In this document: positions 22,650 to 34,889 of the stretch, piece after piece | Position numbering within the stretch: the first letter of the stretch is position 1 | How the letters are laid out: each line of letters begins with the position of its first letter | Assembly: GCA_944548615.1 (NCBI GenBank) | Contig: OX155960.1 | Location: forward strand, 30,949,711-31,013,710 | DNA length: 64,000 bases | Reading direction: 5' to 3' | From: Micropterix aruncella | Lineage: Eukaryota > Arthropoda > Insecta > Lepidoptera > Micropterigidae | Position numbers and translations under genes: made by a program | The notes under the pieces: generated by a model | Told to the model about the DNA's origin: nothing | Database searches by the model: none | The model's input: only the letters and a program-made list of their open reading frames with translations

Positions 22650-23319
22650 TTTAGAGTTGGGCGGTGTCGACTACAACGGCAAACTCATCACCCCAGGCTT
22701 GTATAACGATATGTGATCGTTCTTTCAGCCGTGGGATGAGCGTAGAAGACTTAGAGACAGTGGAGAATCCACTATCTAGCTCCGCTAACAAGCCCGCGAC
22801 AGACCAACCCTAACCGCCCGGCATTGGGTTATAGTTAACCCAGCAAGCAGACCAAGCGCCCTCGCTACCAGTTATGCTTAGATTTCTCCAGCCTCCCGAC
22901 TGGCTACAGGTTCGAAGTCGCTTGCGCGATCCTCTTCTTAGTGTAGCAGTAATCGGTGTATACCGAATCTATCGCGGACTACGGCATCCTTTACCCGGCT
23001 TTCACCCGGTATTGGGTAGCCGAATGGTCATTTCAAGGTCATTAGGTAAACAACCACCTAAAGGAAACAATACTGTTTCCAGACTCCCACCGCTGTCAGT
23101 GAATATGAACAATCGATTGGCTGACGCCGCGCGGTGCGCAAACCGTCCAGGAGCGCCCGAAGGTTGACTCCTAGGGAAAACTGGCCCGCAGGCCATAGTG
23201 CTACCCGGGCTCGCACTTTTACGTGGAGTCCCTCGGATAGGTGTTGCCCCGTGAGTTTAGCCGTCTCTAAAGGCATCGGTCTTAGTGGCCTAACTGCAAA
23301 CATCCCATTAGCTCCCAAA
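22650..23319 (-). repeat. R670 family repeat, full length and uninterrupted
   Basis: Flanked by GCAGCAT at 22643-22649 and 23320-23326, giving a 670-bp element. On the plus strand it starts TTTAGAGTTGGGCGGTGTCG and ends CCCATTAGCTCCCAAA. The A/T bases at both edges leave the true 3' end uncertain. This is the cleanest reference copy in the window. Confidence 0.8.
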
Positions 23320-23409
23320 GCAGCATGCTCATTAGCATTATTTTACAGTACTATACGTGTTGCTATCGGAATATTGCGTCAGATTAGAATTCATGATTCC
23401 CTTTATACA

Positions 23410-23660
23410 TAAAACTGTAATATTTGACTTTTCCGGCGCACCAACCGACAAGGAGGGAAAGAATTGTGAACGCGCAAAAAATGTTTCGAGATGAATACGG
23501 AAATATTCATTTTGAGCCCCCTTGAGACCATTTCAGAATGGAAGTGTGTCTGGCTGTATTCCTCCACGATAGCGCCCAAACGATTAATGCGATGGAGTTG
23601 AAATTTGGCATTCGGGCATCATTCGATCATTTTATTTTATTTTATTTTATTTATTCATGG
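23410..23660 (+). repeat. Dispersed repeat, homologous to 2071-2600
   Basis: Shared blocks include CTTTTCCGGCGCACCAACCG, GGAGGGAAAG, TTGTGAA and GAGCCCCCTTGAGACCATT. Its right part has GCGATGGAGTTGAAATTTGG and a TTTTATTTTAT microsatellite (about 23630-23652). Confidence 0.5.
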
Positions 23661-24810
23661 GAGTTATTGGTTAAAATCGCGATCTGTCTATGGGCCCCAT
23701 TGTTTTATATTCTTTGCTACTGGGAGCCGTTGCTACTGAAAAATATCAATTAGGTAGGTAACTAAAACCTACATTAGGCTACTTAAATGTTGAATTTCTA
23801 TTCAAATATTTTTTTTTGTGTGTTGTGTTGAGTGTGAGTGAAAATCGTCTATAATTTATGGTTGTTGAGCAACACATGCTTGCAAAACTTTCCCCAAGCA
23901 GGTAGAAGGAGAGCGCGATTCCCAAAAAATGTTTATTTTGGACCATGGATATACGAAAATAAAATAGAGGTGATTTATATAAATATTGTTGACCGTAGAA
24001 ATGTTGACACGCTAGCAACGTCCAAACAACAAGCATAAGTAGTACAAATGTTAAAATCGATCACAAAGTCAGTAAACAAGTCAGGTTGTCAGATAAATGA
24101 TAAAGTACAGCGACATGTGATTAGCATAAACCTAGAGACAAGCGAATAACATAGAGACAAACGAATAGCGAGTCACTAAATAAAATAAATAATAGATCTA
24201 CGCTAATTAGCTTGACCGACCGAATTTCTACCTTCGTTGGCGACCGGCCACACAATAGCGGTTCTTTTATTCTCTGTGATCATTAAAGTTTCCCTTCCCC
24301 ACCTCTCTTCGTCTGCTCCCTTAGTAACGGGAGGTTTGTATTTTTTTAATTACTGAAATGCGGTTTCCTTGTAATAAAATATTTATGAAAATAAAACTGT
24401 TAATAACAAACAATGGATTTAACCTCGTTAGAATCTACAAAATGTTGGGTATTTTTCCAGATAATTGTCTGGCTCAATTCAAATATTAAAGTAATTTTTT
24501 TCTTGTTTCAAAAATCTTTTTTTTTAATGTTTTATTTGACTAGAAAGACACTTCTTTTAGCAGCATATTAAGAAGAAGAAATATTTATATCGCTTGAACT
24601 TTCTTTATATTTTTTTTTAGTTAATGCACTACCAGATTTTAGGAAAAAACCCTTTTTAACCATCGATTTTTGGATTACTACATATAGCGTTATTTTAACT
24701 GAAAATTACCTCAAATATGTCTTTCTTTCGTTTAATCTACCTTTTATTGGACATCAACTATTTATATAAATTAACTGATAGCGATATAATATATTTTTTC
24801 GCTTGAAACG
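23661..24810. other. AT-rich stretch
   Basis: No gene or defined element recognised. Confidence 0.45.
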
Positions 24811-25037
24811 CAAAACTGACTAAGCGACATTGAGTAAACTTTACATGAAAGTGATTTAAACCCTAAATGTTTGTGACCTATTTTAATATCTTGAATAGCT
24901 ATAAAAATAATATTTCTATGTCTGCTTATAATCATTTCAATCCAACAATTAGGCGAATTTAAAATCACAATCCTAAAATATTTTAACTTTAAATCACTTT
25001 CCTGTTAAATTTACTTAATGTCGCTTAGTCAGTTTTG
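24811..25037. mobile_element. Small inverted-repeat element (MITE)
   Basis: The left arm begins CAAAACTGACTAAGCGACAT and continues through AAAGTGATTTAAA at about 24848-24860. The right arm at about 24988-25037 is its reverse complement with a few mismatches, giving arms of about 50 bp in a 227-bp element. No coding capacity. The target duplication and superfamily were not determined. Confidence 0.75.
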
Positions 25038-26084
25038 TCTTTCGTGCGTCGATATGTAGGTGTACTTCATGAAATGTCTAAAATTGACCAGACACAATAG
25101 ATATAATACCACGCTGTTCCGGTTGACGCTGGAGGTTGATTCCGGGTCAGGTATGATAAATAAAAGTAAGTAATTTTTAATGAAACATAGTCATAGCACA
25201 AATATTTTGGAGTGTAAACCCTATTAACTTGATTTCTATAGTGCTAGGATATTTTTGTCACGAATGACGAGATTTTTTCGACGCTAGCTCTTGGTCCATT
25301 TATTCGCGCATCGAATGAATAAAATGCAACCTTTTTTACATATGAATTTGCATTGTCGTATGATTTCATTTGAATTTTGGATAACGGCCAAATGCGGCCT
25401 TCTTTTGTTGCATGTAAACGATTTTCGCTTTCGGCGGAGGTACAGCCCCCGCAGCATAACTTGAGCTCTCTAACACCAACGCGAAGTATAAGTATATCTC
25501 TATGTGTTAGACTCAAAATCATCATGCTAAGTGGGCGGAGTCTGAAATAGGATTTTTCATCATCGTGTCATTTTGAGTAGACCGAGGCGAAAAGACGACG
25601 TCCAAATGCCTGTATCTCTTAAATATATATATCATTTCATTTCATATTTTCCAACGTGGTGGGTATTACACATCCACCACCAAGGCAGTTTTAATGACTT
25701 GGGTCGTTTTTCTATACAGGATTGTGGCTTGTAAATACAATAGTGGTAAATACCCAGGGCTGTAAATACAATGTGGCACAACGGTCTATATCCCCACCAA
25801 TCTACCCTGAAATCAATATTTTAACCAAAATTCAAGAAACATTTGGTGTTTTTAATTTTACAAATTAATCATAAATCATTTAAGACCTAATAAATTACTT
25901 GAAAAAAATCAGCATCCTCTGTGAAAGTTTGATTTGTCGGAAAATTTTGAAGGCCCTAATTGGTCTTTCTAGAAAGGGAATACCCGTGAAGTACTTAAGT
26001 TACAAAGGCATAATAATATGGCAGAGACCATCCTGTGAACGAAGAGGCACAAAACCATACGCATGAATCCTAAATCGACGACCC
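25038..26084. other. Unassigned stretch
   Basis: No gene supported. GGTAAATACCCAGGGC and GTAAATACAAT phrases repeat near 25730-25775. Confidence 0.4.
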
Positions 26085-26425
26085 CCGGAGGGAGTGCGTC
26101 ACTCAGCTCACCTAACCGCACCGCCCAGTAAGCCCACAAACTCCCAGAAAACTACAAGGCAATCTGCGCTACCGACTACCTCGGGGTACCAGTGATGTGG
26201 TCATTCAGAAGCTTCAGTCGACCGCACTCAGTGCCTTTGTCCTGGCGACCGATAAAACCGGTTACAACCACAGAATGTGCTTAGTGATGTAATATGGAAA
26301 CCATTGCCGCGCACGCGGTACGGGTCGTCTGCGAGACCAAGATCAAATAGCTCGCTCCTAAAAACGGACCTCCGACCATCTGTGTGGTCTACGGATCTTG
26401 TCCTCGATTACCGGCAAAAAACAGA
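26085..26425 (-). pseudogene. R1-clade LINE 3' fragment, decayed
   Basis: The minus-strand frame includes SELFDLGLADDPYRVRGNG, which matches AKLFDFGLADDPRCACGYG of the better-preserved R1-like fragment at 45993-47267. Other aligned DNA blocks include GCCCACAAACTCCCAGAAAA and GGGTACCAG. The CCHC cysteines that follow GLADDP are lost (CACG reads RVRG). It is an older, 5'-truncated relative of the R1-type element. No target duplication seen. Confidence 0.65.
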
Positions 26426-27989
26426 TTTGGCCTCTGAATCAGATCCCGGTTCATACCCGTTATACTCCTCCCAAAGAACCACATAAGACTCCACAAATTC
26501 GTAAATCACTCCCTGCAACTGGCAAGGATTGGATACCAGACCGGTTGTTCGACTACCAACTTTGGAAATATCAATTTAACTAATAAAGGACCAGCATAAC
26601 GATTATCGGTGAGCTCAAATTCATGGCGTTTTTTTATTAAATCATGCACCATAGCCATTCGCAATCTAGTAATACGGTAGACAAACCATCATTTTTGAGT
26701 CTATCTGTGGAAAGAATCGCGCAATCACTATGGAATTTGCTTGTTTTCCTTATGATTTCAATATATTCTAATTTATTTAATATTTTTGGGAAAAGAATAT
26801 TATGTTTACTTAGATTTTATTTTTAAAAAATAGAAAGGCTCTTATGTTACGGGCGGCACCGCAACGCGTACCTACTCTAAATAATTTTAATTGAATGAAC
26901 CTGGAGTTTTTAATACAAAGATTTTTAACACAAGGAAGTTATGAATTTGTGGGATCGAAGTGTTTCTCCGAAAAGTTTTAATTTATAAAATAAGAAAACA
27001 ATATATCCGACTGGAAAAGTAATTTTTTAATTCCTGTTACTTATTTTGGTAATTCCTGAGACTTTCCGCAATTATTTTTTTTTTCAATACAGTAATTCAC
27101 AGCCCCACTGTGCGGCGGTGCTAGCATGTAATATGCAAAATAGTTTGTATACTTAGTCTAAAGGTAACATTGTTATAAACTAACTTAATTTCAACTAACG
27201 ACGATATTTTTTTTAAATTTTGAAGTGTCCGCGAGGCGCGCTCTTATACTCTCCTAGATAATTATCATATAAAAGACTTCGAAAAGGTTCAATAAAAAAT
27301 AGAAATCTTAAAATTGTTCTAATTTGACCCTGCTAATTTTTCTATGACATTAACAGGGATGTATCCGGATTTTTTGTGGTTTTAATTATTATATATTTGA
27401 ATCATGAGTTAAAATATTTGGCAATATTCTTTTAATATCGGAATTTAAAACATGCGAGACATTGAAAACATTTGCGTCTCCGTCTCGTGTTTCTGCTATG
27501 CTTCTGTTGTGCTCCTGCTATGTTTATATAAAAGATTACAAACATGCATACATGCATACTTGTTTCAATTTTTCAAAACCTATATACATACGTACATGCA
27601 TGCATCTTTGGTCTACTGTCCGCCTTGGGTAATGAAGGTAGCCGTGCAGACCTGGACTTCGCCGCGCCGCCAGCGCGAGCGTCGTGATAAACAACTGTTC
27701 GGATTATCGGTCGATTAGACACGGCGACGGTGTGGGTTCGATTCCCGAGCGAGGACAATGCGCGCCGTTCCGGTCGCCTCTTTTTCGCCACTAAAGCGCC
27801 TTTCAGATGATCGCCACCGCCGGCCCTAATTAATCCAACCTATTGTGCCACCTATCAGACCAATAGCCACTTCGATTAAATATTTAATTCTCGGCAGATT
27901 GCGTTTTTTGTTCAATTCCTTTTAGACGACTCCAGTTCGCCTGCGCCAACAGCGATACAGAATATATCGTCTATATAACTGACAGTAGG
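26426..27989. other. AT-rich stretch
   Basis: No gene supported. A GGTTCGATTCCC phrase near 27728 resembles a B-box but has no matching A-box at tRNA spacing. Confidence 0.4.
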
Positions 27990-28200
27990 TACTATGTTGA
28001 CACGGACCAGTGACATAGTGGTTAGGCCGTCTGCTCTTACATTGTAAGGTTCCGGATTCGATTCCCGGCTGGGTCACCATTTTCCGTTGGAATAAAATTA
28101 ACGGAATTGCATATCAATTATGTCGATTGTAAGAGACTATTGTATGATAATAAAGTCGCCCATTGTGAAATTTCACAATAAAGAGTAGAAACAAACAAAC
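27990..28200 (+). mobile_element. tRNA-derived SINE, uninterrupted copy
   Basis: Head: GTGACATAGTGGTTAGG near 28009 (A-box-like), then CGATTCCCGGCTGGGTCACC near 28058 (B-box region). Tail: TTGTAAGAGACTATTG, AATAAAGTCG, AATAAAGAGTAG and an (AAAC)n end near 28188-28200. It is about 210 bp. The tail resembles the 3' end of the CR1/jockey-like LINE at 17756-18865, the likely mobilising partner. Confidence 0.85.
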
Positions 28201-29283
28201 ATATCTACATATATCAAATCAATTTAAATTTTATTTTTTTATAATCCGTTAAGGGTGTAGAAAATACAGACATAAAATAAACAATTAAAATAAAATAAAA
28301 CAAATCCCCCATTTAAAAAAATCAGGTAATTCACAGAATATATGAAAAATAATTTAAACAAGCAAAATATACTCGTAAGTGTTCATATCAATGACAAAAT
28401 AGCAATTGCTAAGTACCAATTAATTAAAAAAAAAAACAATTAAATCCTACCTACTGTATTATCATTTACAAATTAAACGTACTTTACAAGTACTTATGTA
28501 CATTACATACTTACAATACTTACTTTACAATACTTATAATTCTTGGGTACATAGACAACTTCGCAATAATATCATTTACAAAATTAACATCAATGAATTA
28601 TACAATAAATTATTTCAATTAAAAAATTCAAATTAAAAACGATGAGCAACATTCACAATCAAAACAATAAAAATTAAATGAAATTATATATAAAGTAAAT
28701 ACATAGGTAATCAAAATCACTAATTACAGAAATAGTAAAAAAAATTAAAAGAAATTCAAGGAATAATAATACTAGAAAAACAAATTACGAAGTCCGAATC
28801 ATATGGCAAATTATTAAAGAAAAATACAGAAATAGTCAAAGAATAAGAAATTACACTTCCGTAAGGTTATATAGGTATTGCTTGTTTTACCCTCATTCTA
28901 TTTTAATAAGATTTTTCAGCTCATAGAACTTGATCCCAGGAAACTACCCAAACCTTAAAAATATCGTAAGCTTTCCTATTTAATAATATTGGGTGATGAG
29001 CCGTTATATAGTTTGAAGCAATGACATGTTGTAGGAGAATTGCACAATCTGGCGAGACAGGAGTGTAGAGGGAGGCGGTGGCTGTGGCAGGAGGCATCGG
29101 ACATAAAGCCCGGGATGAACCGTTAAATCGGTCGGCCGGCGTACCTTTGTCTCGGCCCTAAAACTTGATTTAAATAGGCGGGCGCGCTCGTAAAGGCGGG
29201 CGGCGCGGCGCGGCCTTCGCAGTCGCGGACAATCGGTAGCCAGGCACATTGTTGCCCGAAATAATTAAATATAGCCGACGCGG
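28201..29283. other. AT-rich stretch with GC-rich right end
   Basis: 28201-28990 is extremely AT-rich with no frames of note. 29000-29283 becomes CpG-rich. No gene called. Confidence 0.45.
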
Positions 29284-29358
29284 CGCGGTCGCTGCCTGTA
29301 GAACAATGCGGGACGTGTCGCCGCACGCCACGCTATACTACACCACGCCACGCCATCG
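29284..29358 (+). repeat. Left arm of a distant GC-rich inverted repeat
   Basis: CGCGGTCGCTGCCTGTAGAAC, TGCGGGA, GTCGCCGCACGC and ACGCTATACTAC occur here in the same order as on the opposite strand at 31749-31841, about 2.4 kb away. Confidence 0.75.
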
Positions 29359-30021
29359 CAGCCTCTGCGGCGACTCACTCCTCGACGGATTGCACCTTCG
29401 TTCGGCGAAAGCTGCGCTTAGGTCATAGATCTACCAGCTGATGATGATGAAGTCTACCAGCTCAACAGAACGGTTATATACGTTTTATACGGAATAATGA
29501 TGTTACAATCGTAATTTTGTTGAATTACAAGGAATTTTGTTGAAACTCCATTACTCGATTATTTCTTTCACCATGCTCCTTACGGATAATACTAAAATAA
29601 CTGTAGAATGTACCTTCAATATGATTCTTGCAACTGACTATAATCTTACTTATGTAATAACATGCTGTCATGGTAACAGCAAAATCTATTTGTGCGCCGT
29701 AATAAATGTCCGGCGTTACACAGTTACGCGGAATGTTGATACATACATTCCGACCACAATACATGTTATATACATAATTCCTTTTGAAACATGCGTATTT
29801 CCGTGTATTTGAGTAGTATTGTACTGTATTAAGTATTTCTTATCTATGTTTACCTAAATATATTTGTATATCAATTATATACAAAACAATAATGAATTAA
29901 TTTTGACGATTAATGTCCGCTATAACAAAAGCTAAGCTTACATGCGACATTTTTAATAAATGCAGGACTATTGTCATGTTCGACATAGATTTTTATTCTA
30001 TGTATTAATGGTGTATATTAA
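29359..30021. other. Unassigned stretch
   Basis: No gene or element recognised. Confidence 0.4.
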
Positions 30022-31068
30022 CCGCCCTACCTATACGAACGTACGTGATACGTCTGCTTTATTATTTCTCGAGCGCAACAATCCGTAGCACGTACGTTCA
30101 AGTACAAAAAAGGAAAAGAAACATCCTAAACCCAAAGCGTACGTAATACGTCAAATTGTTCATATTATTTTAAATACAAATTAGGAGCAAAAATGGGTTA
30201 TTGTGTAAAAATTGTATAAAAATGGGCTATTGTGTAAAAAAAAAGCCCTGGCATTGTAAACAAGTATTAGTATTAAGAGGCCGTATACGAAATTTTGCGC
30301 ATTTAGTGAATTTACGTAATTTTGCAGACGTGAATTTAAGGTTAAAATACTGTATTTCTATAAGTTTTATTACATAACATAAAATATCATTTATATTATT
30401 GTCTAATGAGTGAGCTACATTTTTGAAAATTATTATAGAATTTTGATTAATTGACCTTAAACCGGCGACTGTTTGTGATTTTATGCTGTAAGAGGTTTAG
30501 AATATAACATATTTACGAATTGTTTTGACATCTAAACGGTATAAAAAAATTATAATGTATTGTTGTGAAAGTCCTCTATATAATAAGTGAATCACTTTTT
30601 AATACTTTCATATAAAATTGTTGATAAAAAAAATATTTAACTTTGTCAATTTTTTTAGAAAATGGGCGAAGAAATGCTTTTGATTTTGGCCTTTTAGAAC
30701 TCTCGTTCATAAAATAAAAACAACAGAAATAAACTTTAGTTCAATATCAATCCATTTACTCAAAAAAAAATGCAAAACATTAATTAAAATTGGCAATAAA
30801 GTCTTTTAAAACAATCTAATTCTCGCGTTATGATACCCGCCTATGATACGATTCACGCCTCAAGTCAGCTAGTCCCCGCCGAGCGCTTCAAAGGGTGGAC
30901 GTATCTCTTTGGCTCCGAAAATCCTACCTACCTATAGTTATATTATACTATTGATTATAGAGGTATCACGGCCCACATCGATTTCGTACACGGCCTCTTA
31001 AGAAATCAAATGAAAAAACCCAACGATTTTTAAACTACTTTTTAAATAATTAACCAATGGTAGGGCGG
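30022..31068. mobile_element. Outer TTAA-flanked inverted-repeat element
   Basis: TTAA at 30018-30021 and 31069-31072 brackets a 1047-bp segment with ends CCGCCCTACC and its reverse complement GGTAGGGCGG (10-bp perfect inverted repeat). TTAA targets are typical of piggyBac and Kolobok transposons. No transposase frame is present, so this is non-autonomous. The superfamily is inference. It contains a second TTAA element. Confidence 0.65.
30277..30997. mobile_element. Inner TTAA-flanked inverted-repeat element
   Basis: TTAA at 30273-30276 and 30998-31001 brackets a 721-bp segment with ends GAGGCCGTATACGAAAT and the reverse complement of GAGGCCGTGTACGAAAT (16 of 17 matching). The interior is AT-rich and non-coding. 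It lies wholly within the element at 30022-31068, so it is either the younger insertion or the two ends belong to one compound element. Confidence 0.75.
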
Positions 31069-31072
31069 TTAA

Positions 31073-31748
31073 GCTATTTAGTTTTGTGAATTTCCTGAAA
31101 TAAATAAGAATAAATAAAAGCGTCCCTTTTTGTCCTGTACTTGTTTCTTGTTTGGTATGGTGAACTATAGTTATCTTAAATTGAAAAGAGAAATGCTTAC
31201 CATGGCCTATGCTTATAAACTGATTCGTGGCAGAGTTGATAATCCTAGAGTACTAGCGAAAGTATGTCTCTTTGTTTTGAAAAACGTAAAATCTGAAAAA
31301 TGTGGTAATTCCAAAAGTTCATCTTTACAAGTTCTGCTCGGTATCCTTTTTCAAAATTTTAAATTCTGTAGTTATAGGCAAAAAACATAAGGTCTTTTAA
31401 GGGAAAGAGTAGTATGACGCACCTCGAATCTGTAAATTTGAACACATATTTTGACTGGTTCTTGAGCTATAAACAAAATCCACGCAAATGGGTAAACATG
31501 AGATAGATCGAGACCTGTCTGACACGTCTTGATGCTCATTGATTATATATTCTTAAATCGAATAGAATTTTTGGTTCTCCGTTGTCTTTTTTTTAGAGTT
31601 GTCGGTCGGTAGAATCTGGAGACTGCCAGCACAGCTATTTCATCACCATCAGCATTACCTTGATTCGCGATGTAAGCGCTAACGTACAATGTAAGTTTTC
31701 GCTGCGCTGAACGAGAGTGCAATTCGTTGAAGAGTTCGTCACCGACCG
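31073..31748. other. Unassigned stretch
   Basis: Short frames only (86 codons or fewer), none with known domains. Confidence 0.4.
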
Positions 31749-31841
31749 CGCGCGATGGCGCGGCGTAGTGTAGTGTGGCGTAGTATAGCGTAGCGTGCGG
31801 CGACATAATATCCCGCATCGTTCTACAGGCAGCGACCGCGC
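31749..31841 (-). repeat. Right arm of the GC-rich inverted repeat
   Basis: Reverse complement of 29284-29358, with an expanded GTAGTGTAGTGTGGCG section and a few mismatches. Confidence 0.75.
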
Positions 31842-32829
31842 CTCAGCCACCTTTCATTTATTTTATTTTTTTATTATTTTATAAAATTATCCAGTAAAAT
31901 TAATAGATTTTTACGACAAAAAAATGTATAAATATAATATTTTTACAACGTTACTTTGCGAAGCAGATTAAATTATTGTGCATTTCATCACCACAATAGA
32001 TTGTATGTATGTTCCGGGGTGATAGTATTTAAAACATTTATCGTTTATTTATTTATTTATTTTTATCGTTTATTATTTTATTAGATCGTTTTATAGATCG
32101 TTTATTTATTTTTAAAAAAAGGGTTTACGTATTTAAATCAATATCTAACTATTATTTAGTACAATCATGGTATATTATATATTATAATTCACTAATTAAT
32201 TTACCTTTTCGGGAAGCAAACAATAAAAATATTATACCATTCTTGCTCTGTCCACAGATTCAGTCAAAGACCACAGACATGCCTTTGCAATTAAACGCAC
32301 TGAAATTGGTCGCAGTAAACCATGACAGGGTGTTGGAATAGGGTCGGTGCGATTCGGCGGCCGTCGATCGTAATGATAAACATTTTTTTAATTACAAGCC
32401 GGTAGGTGTGATTGAATGCCAGGTAGCCGCCGGCTTGTAAATAACGCCCAGCGATCAAAACACGAGGAAAAAAGCTCAACTCGCCCGCCACCGGGCCAAA
32501 GGAGGGACCCCTTTGTTCGGAAGCCTTATTGTGCCCGAGCCACGGCATCTGTGGGATTACATCGTAAGCGGATCGTATAAGAGATGTTACATAAGAGGTT
32601 GAACTCCCGCCACGGACTAGATACCAACCTCGCCACCGACCAACAGTGTATCAGAAACTTGAAATCCACACAACAATGAAAATGAAAAAAAATCTCCGCC
32701 ATATACTCGCATCTGTGAAGTACAGTAGCTACTATACGACGAGCTTTCGCAAATTCTATAAAACGAAATATATTATAATAAACGATAAACGCAGGATAAA
32801 GCATCAACATTATCGGAGAACGCATCTCG
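31842..32829. other. Unassigned stretch
   Basis: AT-rich to 32280, more mixed afterwards. A minus-strand frame of 148 codons (32526-32972) partly overlaps the following RT remnant antisense and shows no domain. Confidence 0.4.
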
Positions 32830-33600
32830 CATCTAAGGTTTGCAGATGATATAGTAATAATGGCAGAAGTACTGGAGGAAATCCAGAAAATACTGAACGA
32901 CCTAAACGAGGCATCCCAATGAGTGAGTTTCCAGATAATTACGAATAAAATAAACTTATGCTTAATGCCCATGTTGACGCGACACTAGCGACTTTGAGAA
33001 TGTGACCCTTGAAGTGTGTAGGAATACCACTACCTTGGGCAGAACATACAGCTCGGTAGACTAAACTTTGCTAAAGTGGCGGACAGAAGAATACGACTAA
33101 GTTGGGCAACGTTTGGAAATCTACTTCTCATCTTCGAATCCGATGTATATGACGCAATACCTGAAGACCAAAATGCTTATGCAATCAGTGCGTCGTCTCT
33201 ATGATGACGTACGGTGCGGAAACTTTAACCTTGAATGTGTGGCTCGTCTATAAATTTAAAGTCGCTCAGAGAGCTATAGGTAGGGAAATGCTCGATATCC
33301 CTCTACGTGATATGATTCGGAGCGTAGAAATCCGCCGAAGAACCAAATTGGTGGACCTAGCACAGAAGGTAAACAAGCCGAATTGACAGTGGCCCGGTCA
33401 CGCATGGCAAGAACCAATAATACAATAGGGTCGAAAGATCTTCGAGTGAAGGCCGCGCACCGGGTAACGCAATGTAGGTCTTTAGCCTGGTGGTCTGAAG
33501 ACTTGATAAATATAATAGGAAGCGACTAGATTAGGAAGACGAAGGACCGGTCAGTGTGGCGAGCCTCCCAAGGCTTAAATTTAGCAGTGGAGAGACACAA
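32830..33600 (+). pseudogene. RTE-type endonuclease-reverse transcriptase remnant
   Basis: The plus strand reads LRFADDIVIMAE at about 32835-32870, the catalytic FADD box of an RT. It then reads EIQKILNDLNEASQ, stop, and a thumb-like stretch with LGRLNFAKVADRRIRLSWATF. The open block at 33201-33386 contains MMTYGAETLTLNV, KFKVAQRAIGREML, LRDMIRSVEIRRRTK and LVDLAQKV. Decayed WPGHAW and RPRTG phrases follow. The order FADD, YGAE, RR.MER.ML, IR..EIRRRT, GH..R..D is typical of an insect RTE-like family often annotated as endonuclease-reverse transcriptase. 5' truncation and several stops make it a pseudogene. Confidence 0.8.
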
Positions 33601-34889
33601 GCTGATAAGTAAACAGAAATGCTGCTCTGGTTTTTGTCAAGCATAACACTTTGATATGGTTTTTGTGAAGCATTTTCCTTTCGTAATAATAATAAGTCTG
33701 ATAACTAGGCGAGTCATGTCTGCGATTCGGTCTTAATATTAGCATAAGTAAGACCGAATTATGATGTCGACCCTGTTGTCGAAACCGGCTATAAGATCTC
33801 ATCATCTATACAATACGACTCGGATCGGCTTAAGGACGAAACTAAAACGCATATACTTTTCATCCATATCGGTTAGATAGTCGTTCGTAATCATTTTTGG
33901 AAGTTTTAAAAATTACTTTATAAGTTTTACTAGAGAGTATGATTAAATCACTAAATGTGTGTTAGAAAGGGAGGATATGTTGGTACTACAATGCTTTAGT
34001 GTCGCAAACTGATATTCCTTAGCAGGCAGGTAAGAAACATTCAATGTTCCTTACCCTATATCCTAATTTTAATTTTGATCCTATTTTTTATTTTGTAATA
34101 GTCACGTTGATTATTTATCTTAATCATATTATAATCGTCACGTCACATAACTAATATTTAACAGCATATGGCTTGTTTTTAAGATTATTAAAATTTTGGC
34201 TTTTTGATGTTTTTTTAATGTATTATTGTAATGATTATTTTGTTAGTATCCGAATCTTTTATATACTTAGTTATTTTACGCCTAAATGGAAAATTGTGCA
34301 GAGCTGAATTATGTAATAATAACACCTCTACATTATTATAATTTACGATAAAAATATATTATGTTCTATTCTATCCTAGAAGCAATATGATGTACATATT
34401 TTGTTTTTGTTTTTTAATTATAAATAAAAAAGATAAAAAGGATTACGCGAACCAAAACACTAAATCCATCATTTTCCAAAAATATTCATAGCCTAAACCA
34501 TTGAACTTAGAGATTTAAAAATTATGGAATCACGTTGCCCTGCTAGCGTAAACACTTGCCATCCTGGTTTCTAGGTATTTGGGAAAATTATATGATTCAT
34601 TTGATAGCTGAGGTTTCAAATGAAAAAATCTCTTTTATGTGCTGCAAATCCACAGAGATCCTAAATTACAAAGAATCTTAAATGGGAACTGACATCCAAA
34701 ATCGTTGATTACCAAATCAAGATCATTGATTCAAGATTCAAGACATTCATCGTTTACAAAATTTTCAAGTTCAGAAACAGGATAATACCCCAGTTTAATT
34801 CTAAATGAAAAGACCACCTTATTGAGAGATACTTGTATTATCAACGAATTCTAGTTAGTTTACTAACAATTTCCGTTCCGGTTTTATTC
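33601..34889. other. AT-rich stretch
   Basis: No gene or complete element recognised. Confidence 0.45.

Noticed and set aside
22278..22706. 142-codon frame in GC-rich DNA
   Set aside because: It overlaps the R670 copy at its end, overlaps other frames, and has no known domain.
27728..27745. B-box-like GGTTCGATTCCC suggesting a tRNA or SINE
   Set aside because: No A-box or cloverleaf at the right distance. Not supported as a tRNA gene.
32526..32972. 148-codon minus-strand frame
   Set aside because: Partly antisense to the recognisable RT remnant. No domain.
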